A stretch of DNA of 14,377 nucleotides from an uncultured Arcobacter sp. (GCA_937860115.1 CALMBI010000235.1:1-14377), one strand, 5' to 3'. Positions 6,637 to 14,264 are shown, counted from the stretch's first letter. The notes: generated by a model from the letters alone, not told the origin. Translations and numbers: made by a program.

Positions 6637-8386
6637 ATTTTTCCCCAAGTTCTCTAACATTTTTATCACCGATCCAAACAATTGTCGCAACTGCGATAAG
6701 TTTTTTGATCACATCATACGTAAGTAAGCTATCATTTATAAGTGATGTTGCCATTTTTGTATCGATATGATTTTCCCTAATCAATGCATCAATTTTATTA
6801 TTTTTCATACTTTTTAATTGTTTCATTTTATCTTTCAAAAGTTCCAAATTGGCAACAGTATCTACATCATCAACCTCTTTTACATTTTCAATCGCTTCAA
6901 TTGTTTGGGCAATTGCAACTCTAAGACTGTTGTATTCTTCTTTTATGTACTCATTTTCAGATTTTAGATAATGATACATATTTTTTTGAAGATCTCTCAT
7001 ATCTTTGATTGATTCAACTATGTTTCTTGATGCTAGTTTAAGATCATACGCTTTATCTTTTCCTATCTCATCCATATATTCTTGTGCTAGTGTAGCAAAC
7101 TTGATAATCTCACCATAAATAAATTTGATCTTTGTTTCATAAAACTTATTAATATCTTGCAATTCTTCAATATTTGAATTAGTCACAACATCTTTAATAT
7201 TCTTTGTATTTCTAAGCTCATGTCTATGCAAAAATATGGAATGCACTATAATCTCAACTGCATTATTATAAAGATGGATCGTTTCTTTCTTGATAGAATT
7301 TAAAGAAGCATCAGGAACAGTTAAAACAAGAGCATCAAGATAGAGTGGTTTTAAGATATCCGCATCCTCTTTTACAACAAACTTTGTTTCCAAAAAATCG
7401 ACTAATTTTGAAGTAAATGGTGAAACAAGTAGTACACCTAAAATATTAAATATAGTATGAAATAGTGCTAACTGCATCCCATAATCATCATCTGCGATCC
7501 CTATTTTTGAAGCTAAAAATGTTGTTAAATCAGCTAATTGGTATAAAAATATGATTGCTACAAAACCTGTAATGATATTGAAAATAAAGTGAGCAAGTGC
7601 CAATCTTTTTCCATTTGAATTTGATGTCATTGCTCCCATCACAGCAGTGATCGTTGTACCTATATTTGCTCCAATTGCAAGCTCTATTGCATTGATATAA
7701 ACGATTTGACCAGAAACAAGAGCGGTAATAATAATAGCCATCGTTGCACTACTAGATTGGATCACAACTGTTGCAAAGATTCCAAGTAAAATGTACACCA
7801 ACGCACCCAAATATCCATCAATTTTAAATTGTGAAAGATCAAGTCCATTTTTAAGTGTTTCAAACCCATCTTTCATATAATCTATTCCCAAAAAGATAAA
7901 TCCAAGACCAATCAAAACATTTCCAAATCCTTTGAGCACATTTTTATCTGCAAACTTAAAACCAACTCCAAAAATAATCATAGGCATCGCGTATGCTGCA
8001 ATATCTATTTTCACACCCAAAGAGGAGACTATCCAAGCAGTTGTAGTTGTCCCTATATTTGAACCAAAAATAACACCAACACCACCACTGAGACTCATTA
8101 GCCCAGCACTCAAAAAAGAGATAACAATTACAGAAACCAATGATGAACTTTGCATAATAGATGTTGCTACAAATCCAGTTGTGATCGCTCTAGGAACTGT
8201 TTGTGTCGCTTTTCCCAAAATTTTTTCCAATACACCACCACTAAAGATTTTAAATCCATCATCCATAAAAATCATTCCGATAAGAAATATTGCAATTCCT
8301 CCAATAATAATTTTAAAATCACCACTACTAAAAACAATATATGCCAAAAGAAGCATCAAACCTTGATACAAATATTTGTTTGCCAT
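6623..8386 (-). CDS. Na+/phosphate cotransporter, NptA/PNaS family, with C-terminal PhoU-like domain
   Basis: This 587-residue inner-membrane protein imports phosphate with sodium. The two inverted transport repeats are clear: QSSSLVSVIVIS (79-90) with GSNIGTTTTAWI (108-119), and QSSSATMAIIIT (210-221) with GANIGTTITAVM (239-250). QSSS is the hallmark substrate/sodium site of the SLC34/NptA family. About nine or ten hydrophobic segments fill residues 5-330. The rest (about 345-570) is helical and soluble, the PhoU-like cytoplasmic domain common in bacterial NptA proteins and thought to regulate uptake. AAAGGAG lies four bases before the ATG. It follows the rRNA methyltransferase by 24 bases and overlaps the small gene behind it, so all three form an operon. 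Some family members carry other anions; phosphate is the likely one. Confidence 0.93.
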   Translation of the reverse strand: MANKYLYQGLMLLLAYIVFSSGDFKIIIGGIAIFLIGMIFMDDGFKIFSGGVLEKILGKATQTVPRAITTGFVATSIMQSSSLVSVIVISFLSAGLMSLSGGVGVIFGSNIGTTTTAWIVSSLGVKIDIAAYAMPMIIFGVGFKFADKNVLKGFGNVLIGLGFIFLGIDYMKDGFETLKNGLDLSQFKIDGYLGALVYILLGIFATVVIQSSSATMAIIITALVSGQIVYINAIELAIGANIGTTITAVMGAMTSNSNGKRLALAHFIFNIITGFVAIIFLYQLADLTTFLASKIGIADDDYGMQLALFHTIFNILGVLLVSPFTSKLVDFLETKFVVKEDADILKPLYLDALVLTVPDASLNSIKKETIHLYNNAVEIIVHSIFLHRHELRNTKNIKDVVTNSNIEELQDINKFYETKIKFIYGEIIKFATLAQEYMDEIGKDKAYDLKLASRNIVESIKDMRDLQKNMYHYLKSENEYIKEEYNSLRVAIAQTIEAIENVKEVDDVDTVANLELLKDKMKQLKSMKNNKIDALIRENHIDTKMATSLINDSLLTYDVIKKLIAVATIVWIGDKNVRELGEKYEDQ

Positions 8387-8410
8387 TTTTCTCCTTTTGT
8401 AAGCTACTTA

Positions 8411-9583
8411 TTATGCTTTTAAAACTATCCCATTTAAATAATTTGAATTTGGGATATTTAAAATATACGGATGATCACTATCAGCTCTTAATATCTCTAA
8501 TACCTCTACCATTTTTTTACTATTTTTTGAAGCTTCAAGTGCTATCTCTAATAATTCGTTGATCCCTATATGATGAGAACAAGAAAATAAAGCTACAATC
8601 CCATCTTCTTTTAGGATTTTCAAACCATTTGTAAGTAAAAATTTCATCCCTTTTATTGCTCCAAACGATTCTTTTTTTGTTTTTGCAAATGGTGGCGGAT
8701 CAAGAATAATCACATTATAAAGATTTGACGTTGTGATCTCATTTGTCATAAAATCAAACGCATCCTGCTTCGTAACTTTTGCTTCTTTATTATTAAGCTG
8801 GATATTGTGTGTGACTTGTGATATTGCATTTGGCGAAATATCTACAAAATGAACATCTGCTCCTTTTTCAAGTCCATAAAGACCAAATCCACCTGCATTG
8901 CAAAAAACATCCAACATCTCATCCCCAGATTTGATATATTGTGAAACAATCTGTCTATTTTTTCTTTGGTCAAGATAGAAACCAGTTTTTTGTCCCTCAA
9001 TAAGACTCATAGAAAATTGAATTCCATTTTCAACTATATCAATATTCTGCGCCACTTCACCATAGATTATTTCATTTGTTGTTTCAAGTCCCTCAATTTT
9101 TCTAACTCTTGCTTCTGATTTATCATAGATCCCTTTTGGATTTAGGTATTTTACAAGAGAATCCAAAATCACTTTTCTATATTTTTCTATCCCTAAAGTA
9201 TTAAGTTGCACACCTAAATAACCATTATAATAATCAACAATAAGACCAGGAAGTAGATCAGCTTCACTATGGATCAACCTATAGGCATTTGTACAAGCTT
9301 GAAGTGATTCTCTTTTGAGAATAGCTTTTTTGATCCTTTCATCTATAAAATCATCAGTGATATTTTCATCATAAAAACTAAGTACTCTAATAGTGATTTC
9401 ACTATTAGAATTACAATATCCAATCCCTAAAAATCCACCATTTTGATCTTTAATCTGTACTAAATCTCCATTTGGAATATGTGAAATATCATTCACTATC
9501 TCATTTTTATACACCCAAGTAAAAAATTTTTCAAGTTTTTCTTTGGATTCTTTACCCACTACTACTTTTTTTAAATTACTCAT
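8411..9583 (-). CDS. Class I SAM-dependent rRNA methyltransferase, RlmI-like family
   Basis: This 390-residue protein has the domain order of RlmI (23S rRNA m5C methyltransferases, COG1092). An N-terminal PUA domain (about 5-75, GDLVQIKDQNGGFLGIGYCN) is followed by a small linker domain with RLIHSEADLLPGLIVDYY. GQKTGFYLDQR (197-207) leads into the Rossmann fold. The SAM-binding motif I is DVFCNAGGFGLYGLEKGA (225-242), the catalytic loop is LDPPPF (294-299), and SCSHH (334-338) holds a candidate catalytic cysteine. The C-terminal block DHPYILNIPNSNYLNG is also typical. The start is the ATG at 9583, with TTAGGG just upstream; a TTG at 9619 has no such site. The exact rRNA position modified cannot be told from sequence. 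It is first in an operon with the Na+/Pi transporter and divergent from the thioredoxin-like gene. Confidence 0.92.
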   Translation of the reverse strand: MSNLKKVVVGKESKEKLEKFFTWVYKNEIVNDISHIPNGDLVQIKDQNGGFLGIGYCNSNSEITIRVLSFYDENITDDFIDERIKKAILKRESLQACTNAYRLIHSEADLLPGLIVDYYNGYLGVQLNTLGIEKYRKVILDSLVKYLNPKGIYDKSEARVRKIEGLETTNEIIYGEVAQNIDIVENGIQFSMSLIEGQKTGFYLDQRKNRQIVSQYIKSGDEMLDVFCNAGGFGLYGLEKGADVHFVDISPNAISQVTHNIQLNNKEAKVTKQDAFDFMTNEITTSNLYNVIILDPPPFAKTKKESFGAIKGMKFLLTNGLKILKEDGIVALFSCSHHIGINELLEIALEASKNSKKMVEVLEILRADSDHPYILNIPNSNYLNGIVLKA

Positions 9584-9610
9584 TTTAGCCCTAATTTTAT
9601 ATTTATGACT

Positions 9611-9616
9611 ATTGTA
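9611..9616 (-). promoter_or_regulatory. Possible -10 box for the rRNA methyltransferase operon
   Basis: The minus strand reads TGTACAAT, with TACAAT at this position and TG directly before it. It would give a leader of about 20 bases containing the TTAGGG ribosome site. No strong -35 is visible. Confidence 0.38.
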
Positions 9617-9676
9617 CAAGAGATTCTATGATAAAGGGTTAAAGTATTTTTTTTAATCATTCATTAATCTTAAGTT

Positions 9677-9684
9677 GATACTAT
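9677..9684 (+). promoter_or_regulatory. Extended -10 promoter for the thioredoxin-like gene pair
   Basis: TGATACTAT begins at 9676, giving an extended -10 (TG-N-TACTAT) after a T-rich stretch (9646-9656), as common for the main sigma factor in this phylum. The start point near 9691 would leave about 22 bases of leader, including AAAAGG ahead of the ATG at 9713. Confidence 0.42.
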
Positions 9685-9712
9685 TTTGTCAAAATTTAAA
9701 AAGGTAGTTATT

Positions 9713-10156
9713 ATGAGAAAAAATTATATTTTAAGTCTCTTCGTATTTATTGCAATCCTCACAAATCAGTTATTTGGAGCTTCAGAAGGTTTTACTTCGG
9801 AGATGAAATATGAAACAAATTATCAAACAGCAATCACAAAAGCAAAATTAGAAAAAAAACCTGTGATGCTTATCATAAGTACCGTATCGTGTCCATGGTG
9901 TAGAAAAATGGAAAACCAAACACTCAAAAAAGATGAGATCAATAAAATTGTTCATGATAACTTTACACCTGTGGCACTTGATAGAGATGAAGATGAATAT
10001 CCAGAGGCTTTTAAACCACAATATAGTCCTACGGTCTTATTTATCAATCCTTTTACAAATGATTATTTTGATCAATCAGTTGGTTATAAACCATACGCAA
10101 AATTTAAAGAAACATTAGAAGATGCGATCTCAAACAGCAAAATTTATATTAAATGA
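9713..10156 (+). CDS. Periplasmic thioredoxin-fold protein (CPWC), Thioredoxin_7-like
   Basis: This 147-residue protein has a signal peptide (MRKNYILSLFVFIAILTNQLFG, cut near residue 22-23). A thioredoxin fold follows with the redox site Cys60-Pro-Trp-Cys63 in STVSCPWCRKM and the cis-proline loop YSPTVLF (104-110). The layout FTSEMKYETNYQTAITKAKLEKKPVMLII before the CxxC resembles Thioredoxin_7/SoxW-like and DsbD gamma domain relatives, which act as periplasmic disulfide reductases. The start at 9713 is chosen for its AAAAGG site and because it puts the signal peptide at the N-terminus; a TTG at 9686 would bury it. Its stop overlaps the next gene as ATGA, so the two are translationally coupled. 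The client is unknown. Confidence 0.88.
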   Translation: MRKNYILSLFVFIAILTNQLFGASEGFTSEMKYETNYQTAITKAKLEKKPVMLIISTVSCPWCRKMENQTLKKDEINKIVHDNFTPVALDRDEDEYPEAFKPQYSPTVLFINPFTNDYFDQSVGYKPYAKFKETLEDAISNSKIYIK

Positions 10157-10593
10157 AAAAATTTCTTTTTATACTACTTTTTACGTGTGAACTATTTGCA
10201 ATCTCTCCATATAATCTTGAAGGGATTAAAAATATCAATGTAAAAATAAGTGACAAAGGGAAATTACTCTCAAAAGAAACAAAAGATAAAATATCTCATA
10301 AAATCAAAGAAGAATTACAACAACTAGGGATCAATACAGATACAAAAGAGTTTGTTAATTTTGTAGTAAAGATCGAAGGGGTCGAGATAAAAGATAAACA
10401 AGTGATCAATCTTTCACTCATAGTAAATGAAAATATTCATCCAGCTAGAGATCCTAAGATCCAAGGAATTGGATTATCTTATATGAAAAATGATCTGTTT
10501 GAAGTGGAAGAGAATCTAGAAAAAGAGATCAATGAAACGATTTTTTCGTATCTTTTTGCTGATTTTAAAGCACAATACAAAGAGGAAAACTGA
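10153..10593 (+). CDS. Secreted protein of unknown function, coupled to the thioredoxin-like gene
   Basis: I do not recognise this 146-residue protein with certainty. It has a signal peptide (MKKFLFILLFTCELFA, cut about residue 16). LFTC does not fit a lipobox, so it is probably soluble in the periplasm. The mature part alternates strands and helices: NINVKISDKGKLLSKETKDKIS, a helix ending at GINTDTK, then FVNFVVKIEGVEIK and VINLSLIVNEN, and a C-terminal helix NLEKEINETIFSYLFADF. This pattern (strand, helix, two or three long strands, terminal helix) resembles small periplasmic proteins that have no assigned role. The only cysteine lies in the signal peptide, so it is unlikely to be a thiol client of the upstream thioredoxin. 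It overlaps the upstream gene by ATGA. It is also the stretch with the densest GATC sites in the window. Confidence 0.8.
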   Translation: MKKFLFILLFTCELFAISPYNLEGIKNINVKISDKGKLLSKETKDKISHKIKEELQQLGINTDTKEFVNFVVKIEGVEIKDKQVINLSLIVNENIHPARDPKIQGIGLSYMKNDLFEVEENLEKEINETIFSYLFADFKAQYKEEN

Positions 10594-10609
10594 TCTTTTT
10601 ATAAGATCA
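10591..10609. terminator. Hairpin spanning both stop codons at a convergent junction, possible bidirectional terminator
   Basis: TGATCTT (10591-10597), loop TTTAT, AAGATCA (10603-10609) form a perfect seven-pair stem. The plus gene's TGA is the first three bases of the stem, and the minus gene's TAA lies in the loop. On the plus strand a T-run follows only after about ten bases, so this is not a canonical intrinsic terminator. It may still act as an RNA end or processing site. Confidence 0.35.
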
Positions 10610-11630
10610 CTGCACCCTCTTTTTTAAGTACGACACTATCTTCAATTCTCACACCAAATTCATTTGGTAGATAGATTCCAGGTTCGATTGTAAACACCAT
10701 ATTTTCTTCCAAAATAAACTCACTTCTACTTGAAATATTTGGATATTCGTGAATATCAAGCCCCACTCCATGACCAGTGCTGTGAACAAAATATTTTCCA
10801 TAGCCTGAAGCTTCAATGATATCTCGCCCTATTTTATCTAATTCACTCGCCCTCATACCGATTTTGGCTTTTGCGATTTGTGTCTCTTGGGCTTTTAAAA
10901 CAATATCGTAAATCTCTTGCTTTTTAGGATCATTAAATTTTTGTTTTCTTTGATAGATATCAAGTGAAGAAAAATCATTTCCAAATGTAACTGTACGATC
11001 ACTACAATATCTTTGGTATTTTATCCCACCATCAAATAAAAGCAGATCATTTTCATGGTAGATTTTTTCAGTTGGAATCGCATGAGGTTTTGCTGCATTT
11101 TCATTGATAGCTATGATTGGATCAAAACTAAGATCATATTTTCCACTATCACTTAAAAAAGTTTGTGCCATAAAAGCTAAATATTGCTCTGTTTTACCTA
11201 TCCCCTCATGTTCAAGATAGTTTTGAAACTTCACAAACCCCTCTCTTGCTTTTTGCATAGCTGTTTTGATAAGTAAAATCTCATCATCAGTTTTGATGAT
11301 TCGTTTTGTTTTAGAAAAATTTGGTTTTTCAACCATTTGAATTTTTGATTTTTTAATTAAATTGTTATATCTTTCTACACTAAAATCGTTTGGATCAAAG
11401 TGTAGTTTTTTGATATTTGAAGTTTTGAGTATTTTTCTAGCTTCTTTAATGAGATCATTTGTAATGATTATTTCACTTTTGTTTTTGATATTCTCTTTTG
11501 CATCCACTTCATATCGACCATCTGTGATAAAAAAAGTTTCACTTCCAAGTGTGATATAGATTGCATTATCGCAACTATACCCACACTCATAATAGATAGC
11601 ATTTTCGTTTTGTAAAAGAACATTTTTCAC
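10599..11630 (-). CDS. M24 family aminopeptidase (Xaa-Pro peptidase type)
   Basis: This 343-residue 'pita-bread' metallopeptidase removes N-terminal residues next to proline in the cytoplasm. The creatinase-like N-terminal domain covers about residues 1-112. The catalytic domain follows with all five metal ligands: Asp200 (LLLFDGG), Asp211 (YCSDRTVTF), His287 (HSTGHGVGLDIHE), Glu316 (FTIEPGIYL) and Glu330 (RIEDS). His183 (KPHAIP) and His294 are the usual proton-shuttle histidines. The start is a GTG at 11630, one base after the dapD stop; no Shine-Dalgarno is seen, so it probably depends on ribosomes finishing dapD. The first in-frame ATG is near residue 99 and would delete the N-terminal domain. 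Convergent with the unknown secreted protein, five bases apart. Confidence 0.92.
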   Translation of the reverse strand: MKNVLLQNENAIYYECGYSCDNAIYITLGSETFFITDGRYEVDAKENIKNKSEIIITNDLIKEARKILKTSNIKKLHFDPNDFSVERYNNLIKKSKIQMVEKPNFSKTKRIIKTDDEILLIKTAMQKAREGFVKFQNYLEHEGIGKTEQYLAFMAQTFLSDSGKYDLSFDPIIAINENAAKPHAIPTEKIYHENDLLLFDGGIKYQRYCSDRTVTFGNDFSSLDIYQRKQKFNDPKKQEIYDIVLKAQETQIAKAKIGMRASELDKIGRDIIEASGYGKYFVHSTGHGVGLDIHEYPNISSRSEFILEENMVFTIEPGIYLPNEFGVRIEDSVVLKKEGAVIL

Positions 11631-11631
11631 T

Positions 11632-12819
11632 TTAGTGTAGTTCGCTATTTAGTTTCACTTCTCTCGTACTTCTAGTAACTATATATTGCCCTGTTTGTGA
11701 ATCTTGTCTGAAATGTAATCCATTTAATCCTGCAAGCCCTGATGCTTTCATAATGTTTGAAAGTGTTGCTTCTGGATTAACAGCTTTGATTTTTTCGATT
11801 TGTGCATCACTAATATACACTTTTGTTCCTGCAAATACAGCTAAACCACCATCAACAATACATCCATCACCAAGTGGGATACCAGTCGTTGAATTTGCTC
11901 CAAGAAGTGTATTTTCTCCAATACTTATTGGATTTCCATCTGTTCCACTAAGAACTCCAAGGATACTAGCTCCTCCACCAACATCACTTCCAGCACCAAC
12001 GATAGCAGAACTTGAGATTCTTCCCTCAACCATAACAGCACCAAGTGTTCCAGCATTGAAGTTGATATAACTAGCCCCTGGCATAACAGTTGTTCCAGCA
12101 GCTAATTGTGCACCAAATCTTACTTTTGATGTGTCTAAAATTCTTGTATTATCAGCTGGGATGATATGTGCTAAAAATCTTGGGAATTTATCCACAAAAT
12201 CAATCATTGGATATTTTCCTGTTAATTTAAGAGCTAATTCATTTGCTCTTAGCCAATCAAGTTCGATTGGAGTATTTCCACTCCAAGCAACATTTGTAAG
12301 TTTTCCAAATGCACCATTAAGATTTAAACTTCTAAGAGCTGCTTTTCCTGTACTTAAAGCATACAATTTTAGATACACACACTCAACAGTTTGTGGAGCT
12401 GTATCTTCAAAAATAAATACAACTTTAAAGTCATCCGCACCAAGACCAAGTTCTCTTGGAAGTGTTGAAAGCCCAGATACAAGTTGAACATTTTTATGCG
12501 CATCACCACGAGCCTCTGGGATATATGGTCTAAATGTTTCAATACACGATGTTAAAAATGTATCACTCACTGGATAAACACCTTCACTAGCACTTGTATC
12601 AACTTCAATACCAGCATCTCTAAGAGCTTGCATAAATACAGCAGCTGAACCAAAATTTTCATTCCAATTGATTACAGGATATGTAGCTTGAAGAGTTTTA
12701 TCGCTATTTAATTGACCTCTATCGATTCTTGCAATCCCAAATCCAATCGGATTTTTGTACCAACTTTGAGCTTGTATCTCTTTTACTTTTGCACTAAATT
12801 CTTCTTTTGTAAATACCAT
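11632..12819 (-). CDS. dapD: 2,3,4,5-tetrahydropyridine-2,6-dicarboxylate N-succinyltransferase
   Basis: This 395-residue enzyme succinylates tetrahydrodipicolinate with succinyl-CoA, a step of the succinylase route to diaminopimelate (cell wall) and lysine. The N-terminal region (KNPIGFGIARIDRGQLN, then YPVINWNENFGSAAVF) is the extended form found in Campylobacterota and some others, longer than the roughly 275-residue proteobacterial type. From about residue 225 the left-handed beta-helix repeats appear: VRFGAQLAAGTTVMPGASY, INFNAGTLGAVMVEGRISS, SAIVGAGSDVGGGASI, GENTLLGANSTTGIPLGDG. AAGGA lies eight bases before the ATG. It is followed after one base by the M24 peptidase gene, and divergent from the EptA-like gene. 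The 82-base upstream gap is too short for a lysine riboswitch and shows none. No GATC sites occur in it. Confidence 0.95.
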   Translation of the reverse strand: MVFTKEEFSAKVKEIQAQSWYKNPIGFGIARIDRGQLNSDKTLQATYPVINWNENFGSAAVFMQALRDAGIEVDTSASEGVYPVSDTFLTSCIETFRPYIPEARGDAHKNVQLVSGLSTLPRELGLGADDFKVVFIFEDTAPQTVECVYLKLYALSTGKAALRSLNLNGAFGKLTNVAWSGNTPIELDWLRANELALKLTGKYPMIDFVDKFPRFLAHIIPADNTRILDTSKVRFGAQLAAGTTVMPGASYINFNAGTLGAVMVEGRISSSAIVGAGSDVGGGASILGVLSGTDGNPISIGENTLLGANSTTGIPLGDGCIVDGGLAVFAGTKVYISDAQIEKIKAVNPEATLSNIMKASGLAGLNGLHFRQDSQTGQYIVTRSTREVKLNSELH

Positions 12820-12854
12820 CTTTATAGTCCTTCATTCTTTCATTTGTTTTGCGG

Positions 12855-12860
12855 ATTGTA
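12855..12860 (-). promoter_or_regulatory. Possible -10 box for dapD
   Basis: TACAAT on the minus strand, preceded by a T-rich stretch, would start a leader of about 28 bases carrying the GAAGGA ribosome site of dapD. Weak -35. Confidence 0.4.
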
Positions 12861-12884
12861 CTCAAAAACTGTTTTTATCTTCTT

Positions 12885-12890
12885 TATACT
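12885..12890 (+). promoter_or_regulatory. Possible -10 box for the EptA-like gene
   Basis: TATACT lies 11 bases before the ATG at 12902. With the usual -10 to start distance, the transcript would begin about five bases before the start codon. No Shine-Dalgarno is seen before the ATG, which fits a nearly leaderless mRNA. Confidence 0.3.
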
Positions 12891-12901
12891 ACAATAACTA
12901 A

Positions 12902-14233
12902 ATGAACTATTTTATATTAACTTTTATTTTTTATCTTCAAAACTATATTGGATCTTCTATTGGATCTTCTAGCTTTGATGGCAATATTTTTGAATTTCTA
13001 TTTTTATTTTCAATTATCGTTTTGATCTCAAAGGTAAAAATTGCAAAAATAGTTTATTATCTATTTACTACACTCTATTTTTTCCAATTTGCATATTTGA
13101 ACTATTTTGGAAAAACAATTAGTAGCACAGATATTTATCTTTTTATTACCCATTTACAAGAGAGTTTTGAGACCATTTATCATTATAATGACTTTTTAAT
13201 TTGGCCATTAATTTTATTTTTATCTACACTACTTTTTATCCATAAAATGAAAATTGAAAGATCAACAATCGATCTAAAAACAATACTTTTTCTAGCGATC
13301 ATCTCTTTTTATCTTAATGGAAAATTTAATGATTTTACCCTCATTTTTTTCAAAGAAGTAGTAAATATAAATACCAACAATAAAATCCTAATTCAAAATA
13401 AATCAAACATAAGAAATCCTATAAAACAAGATCAAATCAATATTATTTTAGTGATAGGTGAAAGTATGAGAGCAAAAGAATTCCTATCAAAAAAATCTCA
13501 TTTTTTTGAAAATAGCTCATACAAAACAATCTACGCAGGTGCAACAAATACAGATATATCGATTCCACTACTCTTAAATGGTGCATATCGTCCAAAAGGT
13601 ATAGATCTATCAAATAATCTTTTTAGATTAGCCCATGACAACAATTTCACCACTCACTTTATTTCAGCCCAAAACAAAGGGTATCTAAAATATATAGAGC
13701 CCTATTTGGATCAAAAATCGATCCACAATTATCAAATACTTGGCACACAAAATGATCATGATCTCTTAAGTCAACTCAAACAAATTGATCTTGATAAATC
13801 AAATTTTATAGTTCTTCAAATGCAAGGGGAACATAGTCCATATATCTATGCTCCGAATATTTTAAGCTCCGATACAATTCAAACAAAATATCAAAAATCG
13901 CTAGAATATTCATTTACTATGCTAGATCATATTACTACCTATATCACAGAAAAAAGTAACAAAAAATATCTTTTTATTTTTACATCTGATCATGGAGAAC
14001 AGATTGGAGAAAATGGACATTTTGGACATAATAAATTTGAACAAGAGGTGTATAAAGTCCCATTTGTTTTTTCTTCTTCATTTGATCTAGATACTAAAGA
14101 GATAAACTCACATAAAGATATATACCATATTATAGAATCCTATTTAGGTTATGAAAATACTAAAATAGATCAAATAAAAATAAGAGTAAATGGTACTATG
14201 ATGACTGAAGAGGATGGTTTTAGAGAATTTTAA
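12902..14233 (+). CDS. EptA-like phosphoethanolamine transferase (alkaline phosphatase superfamily, membrane-anchored)
   Basis: This 443-residue protein has four or five N-terminal membrane segments (about 1-18, 28-45, 48-68, 97-114, 126-142) and a periplasmic sulfatase-fold domain (about 178-430). Zinc/catalytic motifs match the EptA family: Glu187 in VIGESMR, a nucleophile threonine in ATNTDISIP (Thr217 when aligned on the S-V/I-P step), His311 in MQGEHSPY, Asp363-His364 in FTSDHGE, and NGHFGH (371-376). EptA proteins transfer phosphoethanolamine to lipid A or other envelope glycans. Odd points: it is shorter than typical EptA (about 540), and it contains no cysteine, so the disulfides of EptA are absent. 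A perfect 12-base tandem repeat near the start encodes IGSSIGSS. Other glycan phosphotransferases of the same superfamily are possible. No two-component system is adjacent. The start is the only sensible Met but lacks a Shine-Dalgarno. Confidence 0.82.
   Translation: MNYFILTFIFYLQNYIGSSIGSSSFDGNIFEFLFLFSIIVLISKVKIAKIVYYLFTTLYFFQFAYLNYFGKTISSTDIYLFITHLQESFETIYHYNDFLIWPLILFLSTLLFIHKMKIERSTIDLKTILFLAIISFYLNGKFNDFTLIFFKEVVNINTNNKILIQNKSNIRNPIKQDQINIILVIGESMRAKEFLSKKSHFFENSSYKTIYAGATNTDISIPLLLNGAYRPKGIDLSNNLFRLAHDNNFTTHFISAQNKGYLKYIEPYLDQKSIHNYQILGTQNDHDLLSQLKQIDLDKSNFIVLQMQGEHSPYIYAPNILSSDTIQTKYQKSLEYSFTMLDHITTYITEKSNKKYLFIFTSDHGEQIGENGHFGHNKFEQEVYKVPFVFSSSFDLDTKEINSHKDIYHIIESYLGYENTKIDQIKIRVNGTMMTEEDGFREF
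12947..12970 (+). repeat. Two exact 12-base tandem copies inside the EptA-like gene
   Basis: ATTGGATCTTCT occurs twice back to back (12947-12958 and 12959-12970), encoding I-G-S-S twice in the first extracytoplasmic loop. The unit is a multiple of three, so copy-number change would keep the frame. Confidence 0.85.
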
Positions 14234-14244
14234 ACTTCCTAAGC

Positions 14245-14250
14245 TATAAT
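14245..14250 (+). promoter_or_regulatory. -10 box of the tRNA-Arg gene
   Basis: A perfect TATAAT lies 14 bases before the first tRNA base, placing the transcript start a few bases upstream of the mature 5' end. No strong -35 is visible within the end of the preceding gene. Confidence 0.5.
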
Positions 14251-14264
14251 TCCACCTCACTAAT

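Noticed and set aside
6637..6690. Longer start for the small basic protein
   Set aside because: It would overlap the transporter by 68 bases, while the ATG at 6636 has a GGGGA site directly before it.
7932..8366. A 144-codon open frame opposite the Na+/Pi transporter
   Set aside because: It is antisense to a strongly supported gene, has no ribosome site, and its Ile/Pro-rich translation mirrors the membrane protein's codons.
9584..9619. TTG start at 9619 for the rRNA methyltransferase
   Set aside because: There is no ribosome site ahead of it, and TTAGGG sits inside that extension just before the ATG at 9583.
12131..12487. A 118-codon open frame opposite dapD
   Set aside because: Shadow of dapD on the other strand with no start signals and no family features.
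12820..12901. Lysine riboswitch upstream of dapD
   Set aside because: The gap is only 82 bases and shows no long paired structure; a lysine riboswitch needs about twice that.
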